Assembly: GCA_945873955.1 (NCBI GenBank)
Contig: CAMCFA010000017.1
Coordinates: 1-40,822, forward strand
Direction of reading: 5' to 3'
DNA: 40,822 nt
DNA from: an uncultured Clostridia bacterium
GTDB lineage: Bacteria; Bacillota; Clostridia; Oscillospirales; Ruminococcaceae
Each line of letters starts with the position of its first letter. Position 1 is the stretch's first letter. Of this stretch, positions 25,306 through 33,005 are shown piece by piece. The translations under genes and the position numbers were made by a program. The notes beneath the pieces are model-generated. The model had not been told where the DNA came from. It saw only the letters and a program-made list of their open reading frames with translations, and made no database searches.

Positions 25306-26295
25306 ATGGAAAATCTCACGATAAGTCAGGTATCAAAGCAGTACGACGTGACCCCGCGAATGCTCCGGCACTATGAGAAGCTGGGGCTTATCGAAACGCT
25401 CCACAAGGAGGATTACGCCTACCGAATGTATGACGAGAACGCTGTGCGCAGGCTTCAGCAGATAATCATACTTCGCAAGCTGCGTATACCGCTGAAGCAG
25501 ATAGCTGTTATTTTGCAGGACGGCGAGCAGCTTAAGGCACTCAAGATAATGCAGGAGAATATCGCGGCTCTTGACGAGGAGATAGACTCACTTGACAAGA
25601 TACGCGGCATACTAAAGGCGTTCGCCGGGCGGCTGGAACAGAGTATCCAGTATAAGGTTCGGCTTGACCTGCTGAACGACCCGCGGCTTATCGAAGCGGC
25701 AAAGGCACTATCCCTTCCAAAAACTACATTAAAGGAGAGTGCAAGCATGAGCGAACTGGGCAAGGCGGAGGAAGTCCTCAACAAGAGTCTGAACGTAAGG
25801 ATAGTGCTGCTTCCGCCGCTCACCGTGGCGGCGTTTCACTACATAGGCGAGAACCCGGAGGATCACGTCGGCGGCGAAGCGGACAGGTTCATCAGGGAAA
25901 GCAGGTTGTACGAGATAAAGCCGGATTCACGAATGTTCGGCTTCAACCACCCGAACCCCGGAATGCGGGAGGACGGGCTTTACGGCTACGAGGTGTGGGT
26001 GATGATACCGGAGGACATGGAAGTTCCGGAAAACTGCGTCAAGAAGCAGTTCAGCGGCGGGCTGTTTGCGGCGTACACGATAAAGTTCCCGGAGTTCCAG
26101 TACTGGGGCGAGCTTGAAAACTGGGTGCGCAGCAGCCCCGAATATGATCTGAATTACAGTGAGCAGGGCTTTGAGGTAATGGGCGGCTGCCTTGAGGAAC
26201 ACCTCAACTGGGTTTACTGCATACACACAGGGAGAACGGACAGCGGCTTAGATGGTCAGCTAGACCTGCTTATGCCGGTGAAAAAGCGCACATAA
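25306..26295 (+). CDS. MerR family transcriptional regulator with GyrI-like effector domain
   Basis: This 329-aa regulator has a winged helix-turn-helix at residues 1-70 (LTISQVSKQYDVTPRMLRHYEKLGLI), then a dimerising coiled coil to about 125. A C-terminal domain (about 165-325) resembles the GyrI/AraC-effector (BltR/Rob-like) ligand-binding fold. This arrangement typically senses hydrophobic or cationic drugs. ATG 25306 has AAAGGAG eight bases upstream; the overlapping GTG two codons earlier lacks spacing. No efflux pump or other obvious target follows; the next gene is convergent, so only autoregulation can be inferred here. Confidence 0.9.
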   Translation: MENLTISQVSKQYDVTPRMLRHYEKLGLIETLHKEDYAYRMYDENAVRRLQQIIILRKLRIPLKQIAVILQDGEQLKALKIMQENIAALDEEIDSLDKIRGILKAFAGRLEQSIQYKVRLDLLNDPRLIEAAKALSLPKTTLKESASMSELGKAEEVLNKSLNVRIVLLPPLTVAAFHYIGENPEDHVGGEADRFIRESRLYEIKPDSRMFGFNHPNPGMREDGLYGYEVWVMIPEDMEVPENCVKKQFSGGLFAAYTIKFPEFQYWGELENWVRSSPEYDLNYSEQGFEVMGGCLEEHLNWVYCIHTGRTDSGLDGQLDLLMPVKKRT

Positions 26296-26302
26296 ACAAA
26301 AA

Positions 26303-26326
26303 CTGCCTCCGGGAAACCGGGGGCAG
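26303..26326 (-). terminator. Terminator between the MerR regulator and coaX
   Basis: ctgcctccgg and ccgggggcag pair around a short loop. The minus strand continues with TTTTTGTTT, so it works best for coaX, but it lies between convergent genes and may serve both. Confidence 0.75.
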
Positions 26327-26353
26327 CTTTGTGTATTGTAAGGTTCAAATGTT

Positions 26354-27121
26354 TCAGTGTTTGTTTTTGTTGTAGATGAGTACCAGCCCTTTGAGCATAA
26401 GGTCGTCGTCAACGATTATATCCCGCTTGCAGAGCGGCACGACAACGCTTGAAAGTCCGCCGGTGGCGACAACGGTGCATTTATCGCCGAGTTCCTCTTC
26501 AATTCGCTCAACGATACCGTCGATAGCGCAGGCGTTTGAGTACATCAGACCGCTCTTCATACATTCAACTGTGTTGCTGTTGATGATCTTCTTCGGCTTT
26601 TCAAACGCGATCTTCGGGAGCTGTGCCGTTTTGGCGTTGAGCGCCTCTGCGGAAGCGGCGATACCGGTGGTGATAAGTCCGCCGATAAAGCTGCGGTTTT
26701 TGTCGATAACGGAATAGGTGGTAGCCGTTCCCATGTCGATTATCACCTGCGGCACGGGGTAGTACTGGATACCCGCTACGGCGTCAACAACTAGGTCGCT
26801 GCCGAGCTGCGCCGGATTGTCTATCATTATGCTTAGACCGGTCTTTATCCCCGGGCCGACTATCAGCACCTTTGCGCTGATGAGCTTTTCTGCGGCAGCC
26901 TTTACGGTGTTAGTAACCGACGGCACTACCGAGGAAATTATCGCTCCGGTTATGCTGCCGGTGCTTATCTTGTTGATGTCCAGTGCAGCCTTTATGCGCA
27001 CGGCATATTCCAGCGCGGTTTCGGTCTGGTTGGTGGACAGGCGCTCACGGAAGAGTATTTCATCTCCGTCCGCGCAGCCGAGGACTATATTGGTATTTCC
27101 GATATCTATTGCGAGAATCAT
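26354..27121 (-). CDS. coaX: Type III pantothenate kinase
   Basis: This 255-aa ASKHA-fold kinase catalyses the first step of coenzyme A synthesis, phosphorylating pantothenate. It shows the N-terminal phosphate motif DIGNTNIVLG (residues 5-14), ISSVVPSVTN, GPGIKTGLSIMIDNPAQLGSDLVVDAVA with the PHOSPHATE-2-like aspartates, IDMGTATT and VATGGLS. Type III kinases are not feedback-inhibited by CoA and need a monovalent cation. It lies 41 bp downstream of an ECF transporter S component on the same strand, which probably imports its substrate. Confidence 0.96.
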   Translation of the reverse strand: MILAIDIGNTNIVLGCADGDEILFRERLSTNQTETALEYAVRIKAALDINKISTGSITGAIISSVVPSVTNTVKAAAEKLISAKVLIVGPGIKTGLSIMIDNPAQLGSDLVVDAVAGIQYYPVPQVIIDMGTATTYSVIDKNRSFIGGLITTGIAASAEALNAKTAQLPKIAFEKPKKIINSNTVECMKSGLMYSNACAIDGIVERIEEELGDKCTVVATGGLSSVVVPLCKRDIIVDDDLMLKGLVLIYNKNKH

Positions 27122-27162
27122 TTCTGCTCCTTCTTATCCCGAATGACTGGTGACGGGTGAGT

Positions 27163-27762
27163 TCAGCCCGCCGTCTTAGGTGCGGACGGCTTCTTTACTA
27201 CGTCGAGTATTCTTACTATCGCCGAGCTTAACACAAGGTTCGTACCAAGCTCCACGAGGAAGTTCACGCCGACGAACGCGCTTATCATGTATACCCCGGC
27301 ATTCTCAAAGCCTGCGCCGGCAGCCCATTCGTTGATAGTTCCCATAAAGAACAGCAGGCAGCCGATAAGGAAGATACCGGTGTTGACGATAGGAGCCGCA
27401 GCAGCCGCGCAGATGGTCGCAGCCCAGCGGTTCTTCTTTTCAAGAGCCTTGTAGACAAGCCCGGAAACCGCGCCCGCAGCCGCGCCCTTTACAAGCACGG
27501 TGGCAATAGTTCCGGGGGCATTGATAACGAGGAATGCGTTTCCTCCTCCGGTGAAGAGTACCATTGCACCGAACACCAGACCAAGCCATGTTCCGGCTGA
27601 CCACCCATACAGTGCCGCACCGACTACTATTGGGATAAGCGCAAAGGTGATGTTGAACGGACCTATCGTGAGTCCCATTGTCAGCAGATAGATGACAATG
27701 ACCAGCGCAGTCAGCAGACCAGTGCCGACCAGCTTCTGGATTTTTTCGCTGAGTTTGTTCAT
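27163..27762 (-). CDS. ECF transporter S component, probable pantothenate-specific subunit
   Basis: This 199-aa substrate-binding membrane protein of an energy-coupling-factor importer has six hydrophobic helices. The first contains the Ala-rich LVGTGLLTALVIVIYLLTMG segment that commonly contacts the T subunit. The ligand is inferred as pantothenate from its probable operon with coaX; sequence alone does not prove it. Shared EcfA/EcfT genes must lie elsewhere. ATG 27762 follows AAGGAGGAACTCAAT; a longer frame upstream would cover the promoter and is rejected. An extended -10 promoter precedes it. Confidence 0.85.
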   Translation of the reverse strand: MNKLSEKIQKLVGTGLLTALVIVIYLLTMGLTIGPFNITFALIPIVVGAALYGWSAGTWLGLVFGAMVLFTGGGNAFLVINAPGTIATVLVKGAAAGAVSGLVYKALEKKNRWAATICAAAAAPIVNTGIFLIGCLLFFMGTINEWAAGAGFENAGVYMISAFVGVNFLVELGTNLVLSSAIVRILDVVKKPSAPKTAG

Positions 27763-27834
27763 ATTGAGTTCCTCCTTGTTATTATTCCCTATTCCCGATG
27801 GATCCGGTTTTGGGATACAATACAATACACCTGT

Positions 27835-27843
27835 ATTATAGCA
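27835..27843 (-). promoter_or_regulatory. Extended -10 promoter of the ECF S-coaX pair
   Basis: On the minus strand TGC-TATAAT (TATAAT at 27835-27840) forms an extended -10 element. No good -35 lies 17 bp upstream. The leader is about 65 nt. Confidence 0.5.
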
Positions 27844-27978
27844 TACTTTTTCGGGAAATTCCATACTCTTTTGCTATTTTTGTGATTTTTCGCAGAAAAT
27901 CGATCCGGCGGCGAAAAAAACTGTGCAGCCCGTTATTTTTGAGGCGGTAAGATCGGTGACTTTTTAAAAACAAATCAC

Positions 27979-28007
27979 TTGACTTGAAATTAAAAAAGTG
28001 ATATCAT
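27979..28007 (+). promoter_or_regulatory. Sigma-A promoter of rubrerythrin
   Basis: TTGACT (27979-27984) and TATCAT (28002-28007) have a 17-bp spacer; the ATG follows at 28063. The remaining 27845-27975 stretch between the divergent promoters shows no gene. Confidence 0.65.
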
Positions 28008-28062
28008 ATAATTAACGGCTGAGTCAAGATCAGTCGAAATCGATCAAACGGAGGGAATCACC

Positions 28063-28611
28063 ATGGCAGATAAAACCAACAAATACGCAGGCACACAGAC
28101 CGAGAAGAATCTTCAGGCGGCATTTGAAGGCGAGTCCGGGGCAAGAAACAAGTATACATATTTTGCTTCCGTAGCTAAGAAAGAGGGCTATGAGCAGATC
28201 GCAGCGCTGTTTCTGAAAACCGCGGAGAACGAGAAGGAACACGCAAAAATGTGGTTCAAGGAGCTTAACGGTATCGGTGATACCGAGGCTAATCTTGCGG
28301 CGGCAGCCGACGGCGAGAACTACGAGTGGACAGACATGTACGAGGGCTTTGCCAAGACTGCTGAAGAAGAGGGATTCACCCAGCTTGCGGCGAAGTTCCG
28401 TATGGTAGCGGCTATCGAAAAGCACCACGAGGAGCGTTACCGCGCGCTGCTTAAGAACGTTGAAACTGCTGCGGTATTTGAAAAGAGCGAGGTCAAGGTC
28501 TGGGAGTGCCGTAACTGCGGTCACATCATAGTCGGCACAAAGGCTCCGGAGGTATGCCCGGTATGCGCTCACCCCAAGAGCTATTTTGAGATCAGCGCTG
28601 AGAATTATTGA
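28063..28611 (+). CDS. rbr: Rubrerythrin
   Basis: This 182-aa diiron peroxidase detoxifies hydrogen peroxide in anaerobes. The ferritin-like four-helix bundle holds iron ligands around E22, E55-E57-xx-H60 (ENEKEH) and E119-xx-H122 (EKHHEE). The C-terminal rubredoxin-like domain binds one iron through C149, C152, C165 and C168. All ligands appear present. Electron donors would be rubredoxin or another redox protein not seen here. It is monocistronic, with its own promoter and a bidirectional terminator shared with comFB. Confidence 0.97.
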   Translation: MADKTNKYAGTQTEKNLQAAFEGESGARNKYTYFASVAKKEGYEQIAALFLKTAENEKEHAKMWFKELNGIGDTEANLAAAADGENYEWTDMYEGFAKTAEEEGFTQLAAKFRMVAAIEKHHEERYRALLKNVETAAVFEKSEVKVWECRNCGHIIVGTKAPEVCPVCAHPKSYFEISAENY

Positions 28612-28640
28612 TCAGTGATCGCGTCATAAATATGCAAAAA

Positions 28641-28669
28641 AACCGTTCCCTGTCGAGGGAGCGGTTTTT
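28641..28669. terminator. Bidirectional terminator between rubrerythrin and comFB
   Basis: aaccgttccct and agggagcggtt pair (one mismatch) with a T run of five on the plus strand and seven T on the minus strand. The flanking genes are convergent. Confidence 0.88.
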
Positions 28670-28686
28670 GTTATATCTGTGATAAT

Positions 28687-28950
28687 TTAAGTATGTGAGG
28701 GGTTCTTTGAGATACATTCAATCGCTTCGGCAACGGCGACGTTGATATCCACGCTGTTCTGTCTGACGGTGGAATCCAGCTTTGAAAACAGCTCTCCGTT
28801 GTGGGTGCTGACGTACTTCGCAGGCAGCTTGTTGAGCGCCTTTGCGGTCATGTCCTCAAGGCAACGTTCGCATTTGCAGCATTTTTCGCCTTGTAGCATT
28901 TCCTCCAGCTTTTCCTGTACCAGTTTTTCCATAACGTTTACAAGAGCCAT
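28687..28950 (-). CDS. ComFB family late competence protein
   Basis: This 87-aa protein belongs to the ComFB family, whose member in B. subtilis lies in the comF operon but whose function is unknown. A Cys cluster C24-C25-x-C27-xx-C30 probably binds zinc, and the segment ALNKLPAKYVST is the most conserved family motif. The start at 28950 follows a GGGGG-rich site; the alternative start 12 codons upstream has no clear site. No comFA or comFC is nearby. It is a single gene, convergent with rubrerythrin. Confidence 0.9.
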   Translation of the reverse strand: MALVNVMEKLVQEKLEEMLQGEKCCKCERCLEDMTAKALNKLPAKYVSTHNGELFSKLDSTVRQNSVDINVAVAEAIECISKNPSHT

Positions 28951-29087
28951 AGTGATTACCCCCTCAGCGTTCCCTTTCAGTATCAAATAATATGCCGTTT
29001 CTTTACATTATATTTTACTATAAAATCCCGGTTTTGTCAATAGAATCTCACTGATTTTTACAATTTTCTGCAACGGCGCGCTAAAGC

Positions 29088-29116
29088 GTATTTTTGAGTT
29101 CTGTCGTAAAATAATA
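29088..29116 (+). promoter_or_regulatory. Possible sigma-G-type promoter of the spoVA genes
   Basis: GTATT (29088-29092) and AATAATA (29110-29116), 17 bp apart, loosely match the Bacillus sigma-G consensus (GHATR and CATWMTA). spoVA operons are sigma-G targets in B. subtilis. The match is imperfect. Confidence 0.35.
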
Positions 29117-29144
29117 CTCACAAAAAACCAAAGGAGAGAACTCT

Positions 29145-29588
29145 ATGAATATATCCAACGAGGAATACGGCGAGCTTGCGAAAAAGCGCTCTCCGGGTTC
29201 AAAAATGTACAAAACGCTGCCGATGGCGTTTCTTGTCGGCGGGCTTATCTGCACGCTGGGGGAGGCTCTGCTGAACCTATACGGCATGGCGGGTCTTAAC
29301 AAGGACGACGCCGGGGCGCTGACCTCCATAACGCTGGTGTTTCTTAGTATTCTGTTCACCGGGCTGGAATGGTACGACCGTATCGCGCAGCATGCCGGCG
29401 CGGGTACACTGGTGCCGATAACCGGATTTGCGAACGCAGTGGCTTCGCCGGCGCTGGACTTCAAGAGCGAGGGCTTTGTGCTGGGTCTTGGCGCGAAGAT
29501 GTTCGTTATTGCGGGTCCTGTTATCGTGTATGGTATCAGCGCGTCGGTGATATACGGCATTATCTACTATATTATCGGGCTGTTCTGA
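29145..29588 (+). CDS. spoVAC: Stage V sporulation protein AC
   Basis: This 147-aa membrane protein is part of the SpoVA channel that moves dipicolinic acid into the forespore and releases it at germination. SpoVAC acts as a mechanosensitive channel in B. subtilis. The family segments SPGSKMYKTLPMAFLVGGLICTLGE and AGAGTLVPITGFANAVASPALDFKSEG are obvious, with four hydrophobic segments. It has a strong AAAGGAGAG ribosome site. It is the first of spoVAC-spoVAD-spoVAEb, the minimal clostridial arrangement, with 16 bp to spoVAD. Confidence 0.96.
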   Translation: MNISNEEYGELAKKRSPGSKMYKTLPMAFLVGGLICTLGEALLNLYGMAGLNKDDAGALTSITLVFLSILFTGLEWYDRIAQHAGAGTLVPITGFANAVASPALDFKSEGFVLGLGAKMFVIAGPVIVYGISASVIYGIIYYIIGLF

Positions 29589-29604
29589 GGGGAGGAGCGT
29601 GAAG

Positions 29605-30609
29605 ATGAAGTACTGCGAGGGAAAAACATTTTGTTTTCGTAAGCCGTCGGTGCTGTCCTATGCGGCGGTGGTTGGAAAGGCAGAGAACGAAGGCCCTTAC
29701 GGGGGCGAATTTGACGAGGTAGTAGAGGACAACAAGGGCGGCGAGGACACATGGGAACAGTCTGAATCGCTGTTCCAGAACAAGGCAGTGGGGCATGTGC
29801 TTCGCAAGGCTGACCTTACCCCGGACAAGATAGACCTGCTGGTAGCAGGCGACCTGCTTAATCAGTGCGTGGGCAGCACCTACGGGTTAAAAGAATTCTA
29901 TATCCCCTATCTGGGGATATACGGCGCATGTTCGACATTTGCGGAGGGGCTGCTGCTGTCGGCGGCGCTGGTGAATGCCGGGTATGTTGATACGGCGATA
30001 GCAAGCACCTCGTCGCATTTCAGCACGGCGGAGCGGCAGTTCCGGTTTCCGCTGAACTACGGCGGCGTGAGGACTCCCACGGCGCAATGGACGGCTACCG
30101 CGGCGGGAGCGGCGCTTGTTGGTTCAAGCGGAAAGCCGCCGTTTATCCGGGCGGCGACTGTCGGCAAGATACAGGACATGGGGATAAACGACCTCAACAA
30201 CATGGGCGCGGCAATGGCGGGAGCGGCTTACGATACGCTGTCGAGGCACTTTAAGCACCGTGCCTCACACCCGGAGGACTACGACCTTATAATCACCGGC
30301 GACTTGGGACAGGTGGGCAGCGATCTGCTTTACGACCTGTTCAGCCGGGACGGGGTGGATATTCAGAAATACCACAAGGACTGCGGATTGATGATATACG
30401 ACCGTGACAAGCAGGACGTACACGCGGGCGGTTCGGGCTGCGGGTGCTCGGCTTCAATGATGTGTGGGCATTTCTTCAAGCGGGTGCAGAGCGGTGAGCT
30501 GAAACGTATCCTCTACTGCGCGACCGGGGCGCTGATGTCCCCGACGGTGGTTCAGCAGGGGGGCAGTATTCCGGGGATCGCGCACTGCGTTGAGATCACC
30601 GCGGAGTAG
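29605..30609 (+). CDS. spoVAD: Stage V sporulation protein AD
   Basis: This 334-aa soluble SpoVA subunit binds dipicolinic acid. It has a thiolase/ketoacyl-synthase-like fold, with the family segments GIYGACSTFAEGL, STSSHFSTAERQFRFPLNYGGVRTPTAQWTATAAGA and ITGDLGQVGSDL. The C-terminal HAGGSGCGCSA segment is conserved. I chose ATG 29605, seven bases after GGGGAGGAG; the in-frame GTG two codons earlier is too close to that site. It lies between spoVAC and spoVAEb. Confidence 0.96.
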   Translation: MKYCEGKTFCFRKPSVLSYAAVVGKAENEGPYGGEFDEVVEDNKGGEDTWEQSESLFQNKAVGHVLRKADLTPDKIDLLVAGDLLNQCVGSTYGLKEFYIPYLGIYGACSTFAEGLLLSAALVNAGYVDTAIASTSSHFSTAERQFRFPLNYGGVRTPTAQWTATAAGAALVGSSGKPPFIRAATVGKIQDMGINDLNNMGAAMAGAAYDTLSRHFKHRASHPEDYDLIITGDLGQVGSDLLYDLFSRDGVDIQKYHKDCGLMIYDRDKQDVHAGGSGCGCSASMMCGHFFKRVQSGELKRILYCATGALMSPTVVQQGGSIPGIAHCVEITAE

Positions 30610-30620
30610 GAGGTAAACGT

Positions 30621-30998
30621 ATGGATATGTTTATGGAATATGTGTGGGCTTTTGTGATAGGCGGAGCGTTCTGCGTTGTGGGACAGCTTCTCATTGACCT
30701 TACGAAGCTCACTCCGGCAAGGATACTTGTCAGCTATGTTGTGGCGGGGGTCATTCTTGGCGCTGTGGGAGTTTACGAGCCGCTTATCGAGTTCGCAGGA
30801 GGAGGCGCTACCGTGCCGCTGACGGGATTTGGCAGTCTGCTGGCTAAGGGCGTAAAAGAGGCGGTAGACCAGCACGGGCTTATCGGGGCGTTCATGGGTG
30901 GATTCACGGCTTCTGCGGCGGGTATCTCGGCGGCGATATTCTTTGGGCTGCTGGCGGCATTGTGCTTTAAGAGCGGGTCGAAGATAAATGAAACGTGA
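30621..30998 (+). CDS. spoVAE: Stage V sporulation protein AEb
   Basis: This 125-aa membrane protein of the SpoVA channel corresponds to SpoVAEb. It shows four hydrophobic segments and the family segments GGAFCVVGQLLIDLTKLTPARILV and GGGATVPLTGFGSLLAKGVKEAVDQHGL. It starts 11 bp after spoVAD with an AGGAGG site. Its stop codon lies only 8 bp before the left end of the 370-bp repeat element, so the hairpin in that element is the likely transcription end. Confidence 0.95.
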   Translation: MDMFMEYVWAFVIGGAFCVVGQLLIDLTKLTPARILVSYVVAGVILGAVGVYEPLIEFAGGGATVPLTGFGSLLAKGVKEAVDQHGLIGAFMGGFTASAAGISAAIFFGLLAALCFKSGSKINET

Positions 30999-31031
30999 TA
31001 AGAAGATAAATTGTAATTTATAGGAGTGCCT

Positions 31032-31115
31032 ATGACCCAATGGTACGTTAGATTTAACGTGTGGACGGTTGCTGTTTGGAGCAAACAGATTAAAACTGTT
31101 TTCGCACGGGACTGA
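31032..31115 (+). CDS. Possible 27-codon leader-like ORF inside the repeat element
   Basis: The ATG at 31032 follows AGGAG at 31022-31026 and opens a 27-aa frame with three tryptophans (it starts MTQWYVRFNVW). It ends at TGA 31113-31115, exactly at the base of the long hairpin. No family is recognised. The ribosome site and stop placement are suggestive, but such a short frame in a repeat may be chance. Confidence 0.2.
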   Translation: MTQWYVRFNVWTVAVWSKQIKTVFARD

Positions 31116-31202
31116 GGAGTACACCCTTCGGGGAAAAGGGGGGAGATAGAAAATCCGGCAAAAACCGGGACTCCCCCCTTTTCCCCTACGGGTTTCTCCT
31201 CA
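31113..31202. terminator. Long hairpin within the repeat element, probable bidirectional terminator
   Basis: The arms are tgaggag (31113-31119) with ctcctca (31196-31202) and the perfect 16-bp arms 31130-31145 with 31171-31186; an inner ccgg/ccgg hairpin lies near 31155-31168. The A/G-rich and C/T-rich arms leave T-rich tracts downstream on the plus strand (31213-31240). It lies between the 3' ends of convergent genes. Confidence 0.55.
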
Positions 31203-31373
31203 GACTTCTCTTCCCCTCTCCCTTTTTTCCCCCTCCCCGGTTTTTCACGGATTCAAAGGGAAAGGGGCAAGAAACAAGTAAAAAGGGTTCTGCCGTCGCC
31301 TTAGGTCACTTCACTGATATCACGCACTTCGGCGAGAGAGTGACGTGCCATTTGTGCGCCGCTAAATTACAAT

Positions 31374-31544
31374 TTACTGCTTCCTAGCAATAGCATACTC
31401 GTCGTCCGACGAATAGTATGGGCAGTTATAATTAGTGCCGCTCATGAAACGATACATCTCGTCCTCGTCGAGATTCACAAGGCATACATAGCACTCGCTA
31501 TCCTCGTCGAATACATAATTCACGCAATCATCACAGTTGGTCAT
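31374..31544 (-). CDS. DUF6472-type small cysteine-rich acidic protein
   Basis: This 56-aa protein has cysteines at positions 4, 7, 18, 21 and 41 and is very acidic (LDEDEMYRF, SSDDEY). The pattern CxxCxNYVFDED...CYVC.VNLDEDEMYRF...CPYY...DEY matches, from memory, the DUF6472 family of small clostridial proteins. The cysteines could hold zinc or an Fe-S centre, but no function is known. Its ATG overlaps the radA stop as ATGA, so it is coupled to radA. Its stop codon TAA (31374-31376) lies inside the terminal repeat of the adjacent element, so insertion may have replaced the native 3' end. The last residues are RKQ. Confidence 0.8.
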   Translation of the reverse strand: MTNCDDCVNYVFDEDSECYVCLVNLDEDEMYRFMSGTNYNCPYYSSDDEYAIARKQ

Positions 31545-32926
31545 GTGTTATTCTCCTTTTTGTCGCCGTTTATTGCGCGGAACGCCTGTTCCAGCGTCCT
31601 CACGCCGATTATCTGTATCCCGTAGCTCTCTGACTTGCTGAGAGAGGAAAAGCTCTGCTTCGGGATAATACAGCGCTCAAAGCCCAACCGTGCGCCCTCC
31701 TTGACTCGCTCCCGGACATGGGACACCGCGCGGACTTCTCCGCCAAGTCCCACCTCGCCGAACACCATCAGCTTGTCCGGGATTATCTTGTCGCACAGCC
31801 CGGAGTAAAGCGCCAGCGCCACAGCAAGATCCGCCGCCGGCTCGTCCAGCCGCAGTCCGCCGACAATGTTCACATACACGTCCACGCCGCCGAAGAAGAA
31901 TCCGGTGCGCTTTTCCAGCACCGCCAGCAGCATGTACAGGCGGTTGTAATCAAAGCCAGTCGCCACCCGCCGCGGCGCGGAGAGCGTGGATTTCGTCACC
32001 AGTGCCTGAACCTCTGCCAGAATGGGGCGTGTACCCTCAACAGTGCAGACCACCGCGCTACCGGACACCGGGGCGCTCCTGCCGGAGAGCATCATCTCGG
32101 AGGGGTTCGCCACCTCCTGCAAGCCGTCGTCGTCCATGCGGAAAACGCCTATCTCGTTGGTAGAACCGAAACGGTTTTTTATTGCCCGCAGAATCCGGTA
32201 GGAGAGCTGCTTGTCGCCCTCAAAGTAAAGCACCGTATCGACGATATGCTCCATTATCTTAGGACCTGCAATGCCGCCGTCCTTGTTGACGTGGCTGACT
32301 ATGAATATCGGTATCTCCTCAGATTTCGCAAGGTGCATGAACGCGTTGGTACATTCCCGCACCTGCACCACGCTGCCAGCGGAGGAACTTATCCCGCTGG
32401 AGGTTATGGTTTGTATTGAGTCAATTATAACAATGTCGGGCTTTGCTTTCTTCACGCCTTGAATAATGCTCTCGCAGTTGTTGCCGGACGCCAGCATAAG
32501 CCCGGAATTTGAAACCCCCAGCCTGTCCGCCCGGAGCTTTATCTGTCGCTCCGATTCCTCGCCGGAAACATATAGAATATTGTACTGCCCGCCCATGTGA
32601 CCGCATATCTGCAGCAGCAGGGTGGATTTTCCTATGCCGGGGTCGCCGCCGATAAGCACCAGCGAACCTTTTACCAGTCCGCCCCCCAGCACTCTGTCCA
32701 GCTCGGAAATTCCGGTTGAGTACCGGGTTTCGTCGTCGTAGCTGATGTCGTTTATGGGACTGAATTTCAGCTCCCCCAGCGGTGCCGCCGATTTGCCGCC
32801 TATGACCGGAGCGGGTTCTGCTTCTTCAATGGTGTTCCAGCTTCCGCAGGCGGTGCAGCGTCCGTTCCATTTTGAGTATTCCTGACCACATTCGCTGCAT
32901 ACGAATACGGTTTTTGTTTTTGCCAT
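31541..32926 (-). CDS. radA: DNA repair protein RadA (Sms)
   Basis: This 461-aa RecA-like helicase promotes branch migration during recombinational repair. The N-terminal zinc finger uses C10, C13, C24 and C27. The ATPase has Walker A GGDPGIGKS (93-101), IVIIDSIQTI as Walker B, and the RadA-specific KNRFG motif in AIKNRFGSTNEIG. The Lon-protease-like C-terminal domain (about 275-455) includes RLDEPAADLAVALAL. All domains are complete. It is divergent from cwlD across a 79-bp gap and coupled to the downstream small-protein gene by a 4-bp overlap. Confidence 0.97.
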   Translation of the reverse strand: MAKTKTVFVCSECGQEYSKWNGRCTACGSWNTIEEAEPAPVIGGKSAAPLGELKFSPINDISYDDETRYSTGISELDRVLGGGLVKGSLVLIGGDPGIGKSTLLLQICGHMGGQYNILYVSGEESERQIKLRADRLGVSNSGLMLASGNNCESIIQGVKKAKPDIVIIDSIQTITSSGISSSAGSVVQVRECTNAFMHLAKSEEIPIFIVSHVNKDGGIAGPKIMEHIVDTVLYFEGDKQLSYRILRAIKNRFGSTNEIGVFRMDDDGLQEVANPSEMMLSGRSAPVSGSAVVCTVEGTRPILAEVQALVTKSTLSAPRRVATGFDYNRLYMLLAVLEKRTGFFFGGVDVYVNIVGGLRLDEPAADLAVALALYSGLCDKIIPDKLMVFGEVGLGGEVRAVSHVRERVKEGARLGFERCIIPKQSFSSLSKSESYGIQIIGVRTLEQAFRAINGDKKENNT

Positions 32927-33005
32927 ATTTTCTCCTTTTCAGGTAATATGTCCGGGACAAACTGAATATATTGTTCACAAAGATCATTTGTCCGGAGGTA
33001 GGCTT

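Larger units (their letters stand above)
31007..31376. repeat. 370-bp MITE-like repeat element with matching ends and a long hairpin
   Basis: The ends are 14-base inverted copies: taaattgtaattta (31007-31020) and taaattacaattta (31363-31376). Each is itself a palindrome around a 2-base centre, and each starts and ends with TA. Inside lies a long hairpin, 31113-31202, whose inner 16-base arms (31130-31145 with 31171-31186) pair perfectly. Smaller hairpins lie at 31020-31033 and about 31069-31087. The last 54 bases recur at 1-54. It fills the gap between convergent spoVAE and the DUF6472 gene and has no transposase, so it is a non-autonomous mobile repeat or repeated terminator element. No clear target duplication beyond TA is visible. 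Confidence 0.75.

Noticed and set aside
31321-31380. CRISPR-like repeat because the 54-base segment occurs twice
   Set aside because: The two copies are 31 kb apart, single, and without regular spacers; the segment is the end of a dispersed element.
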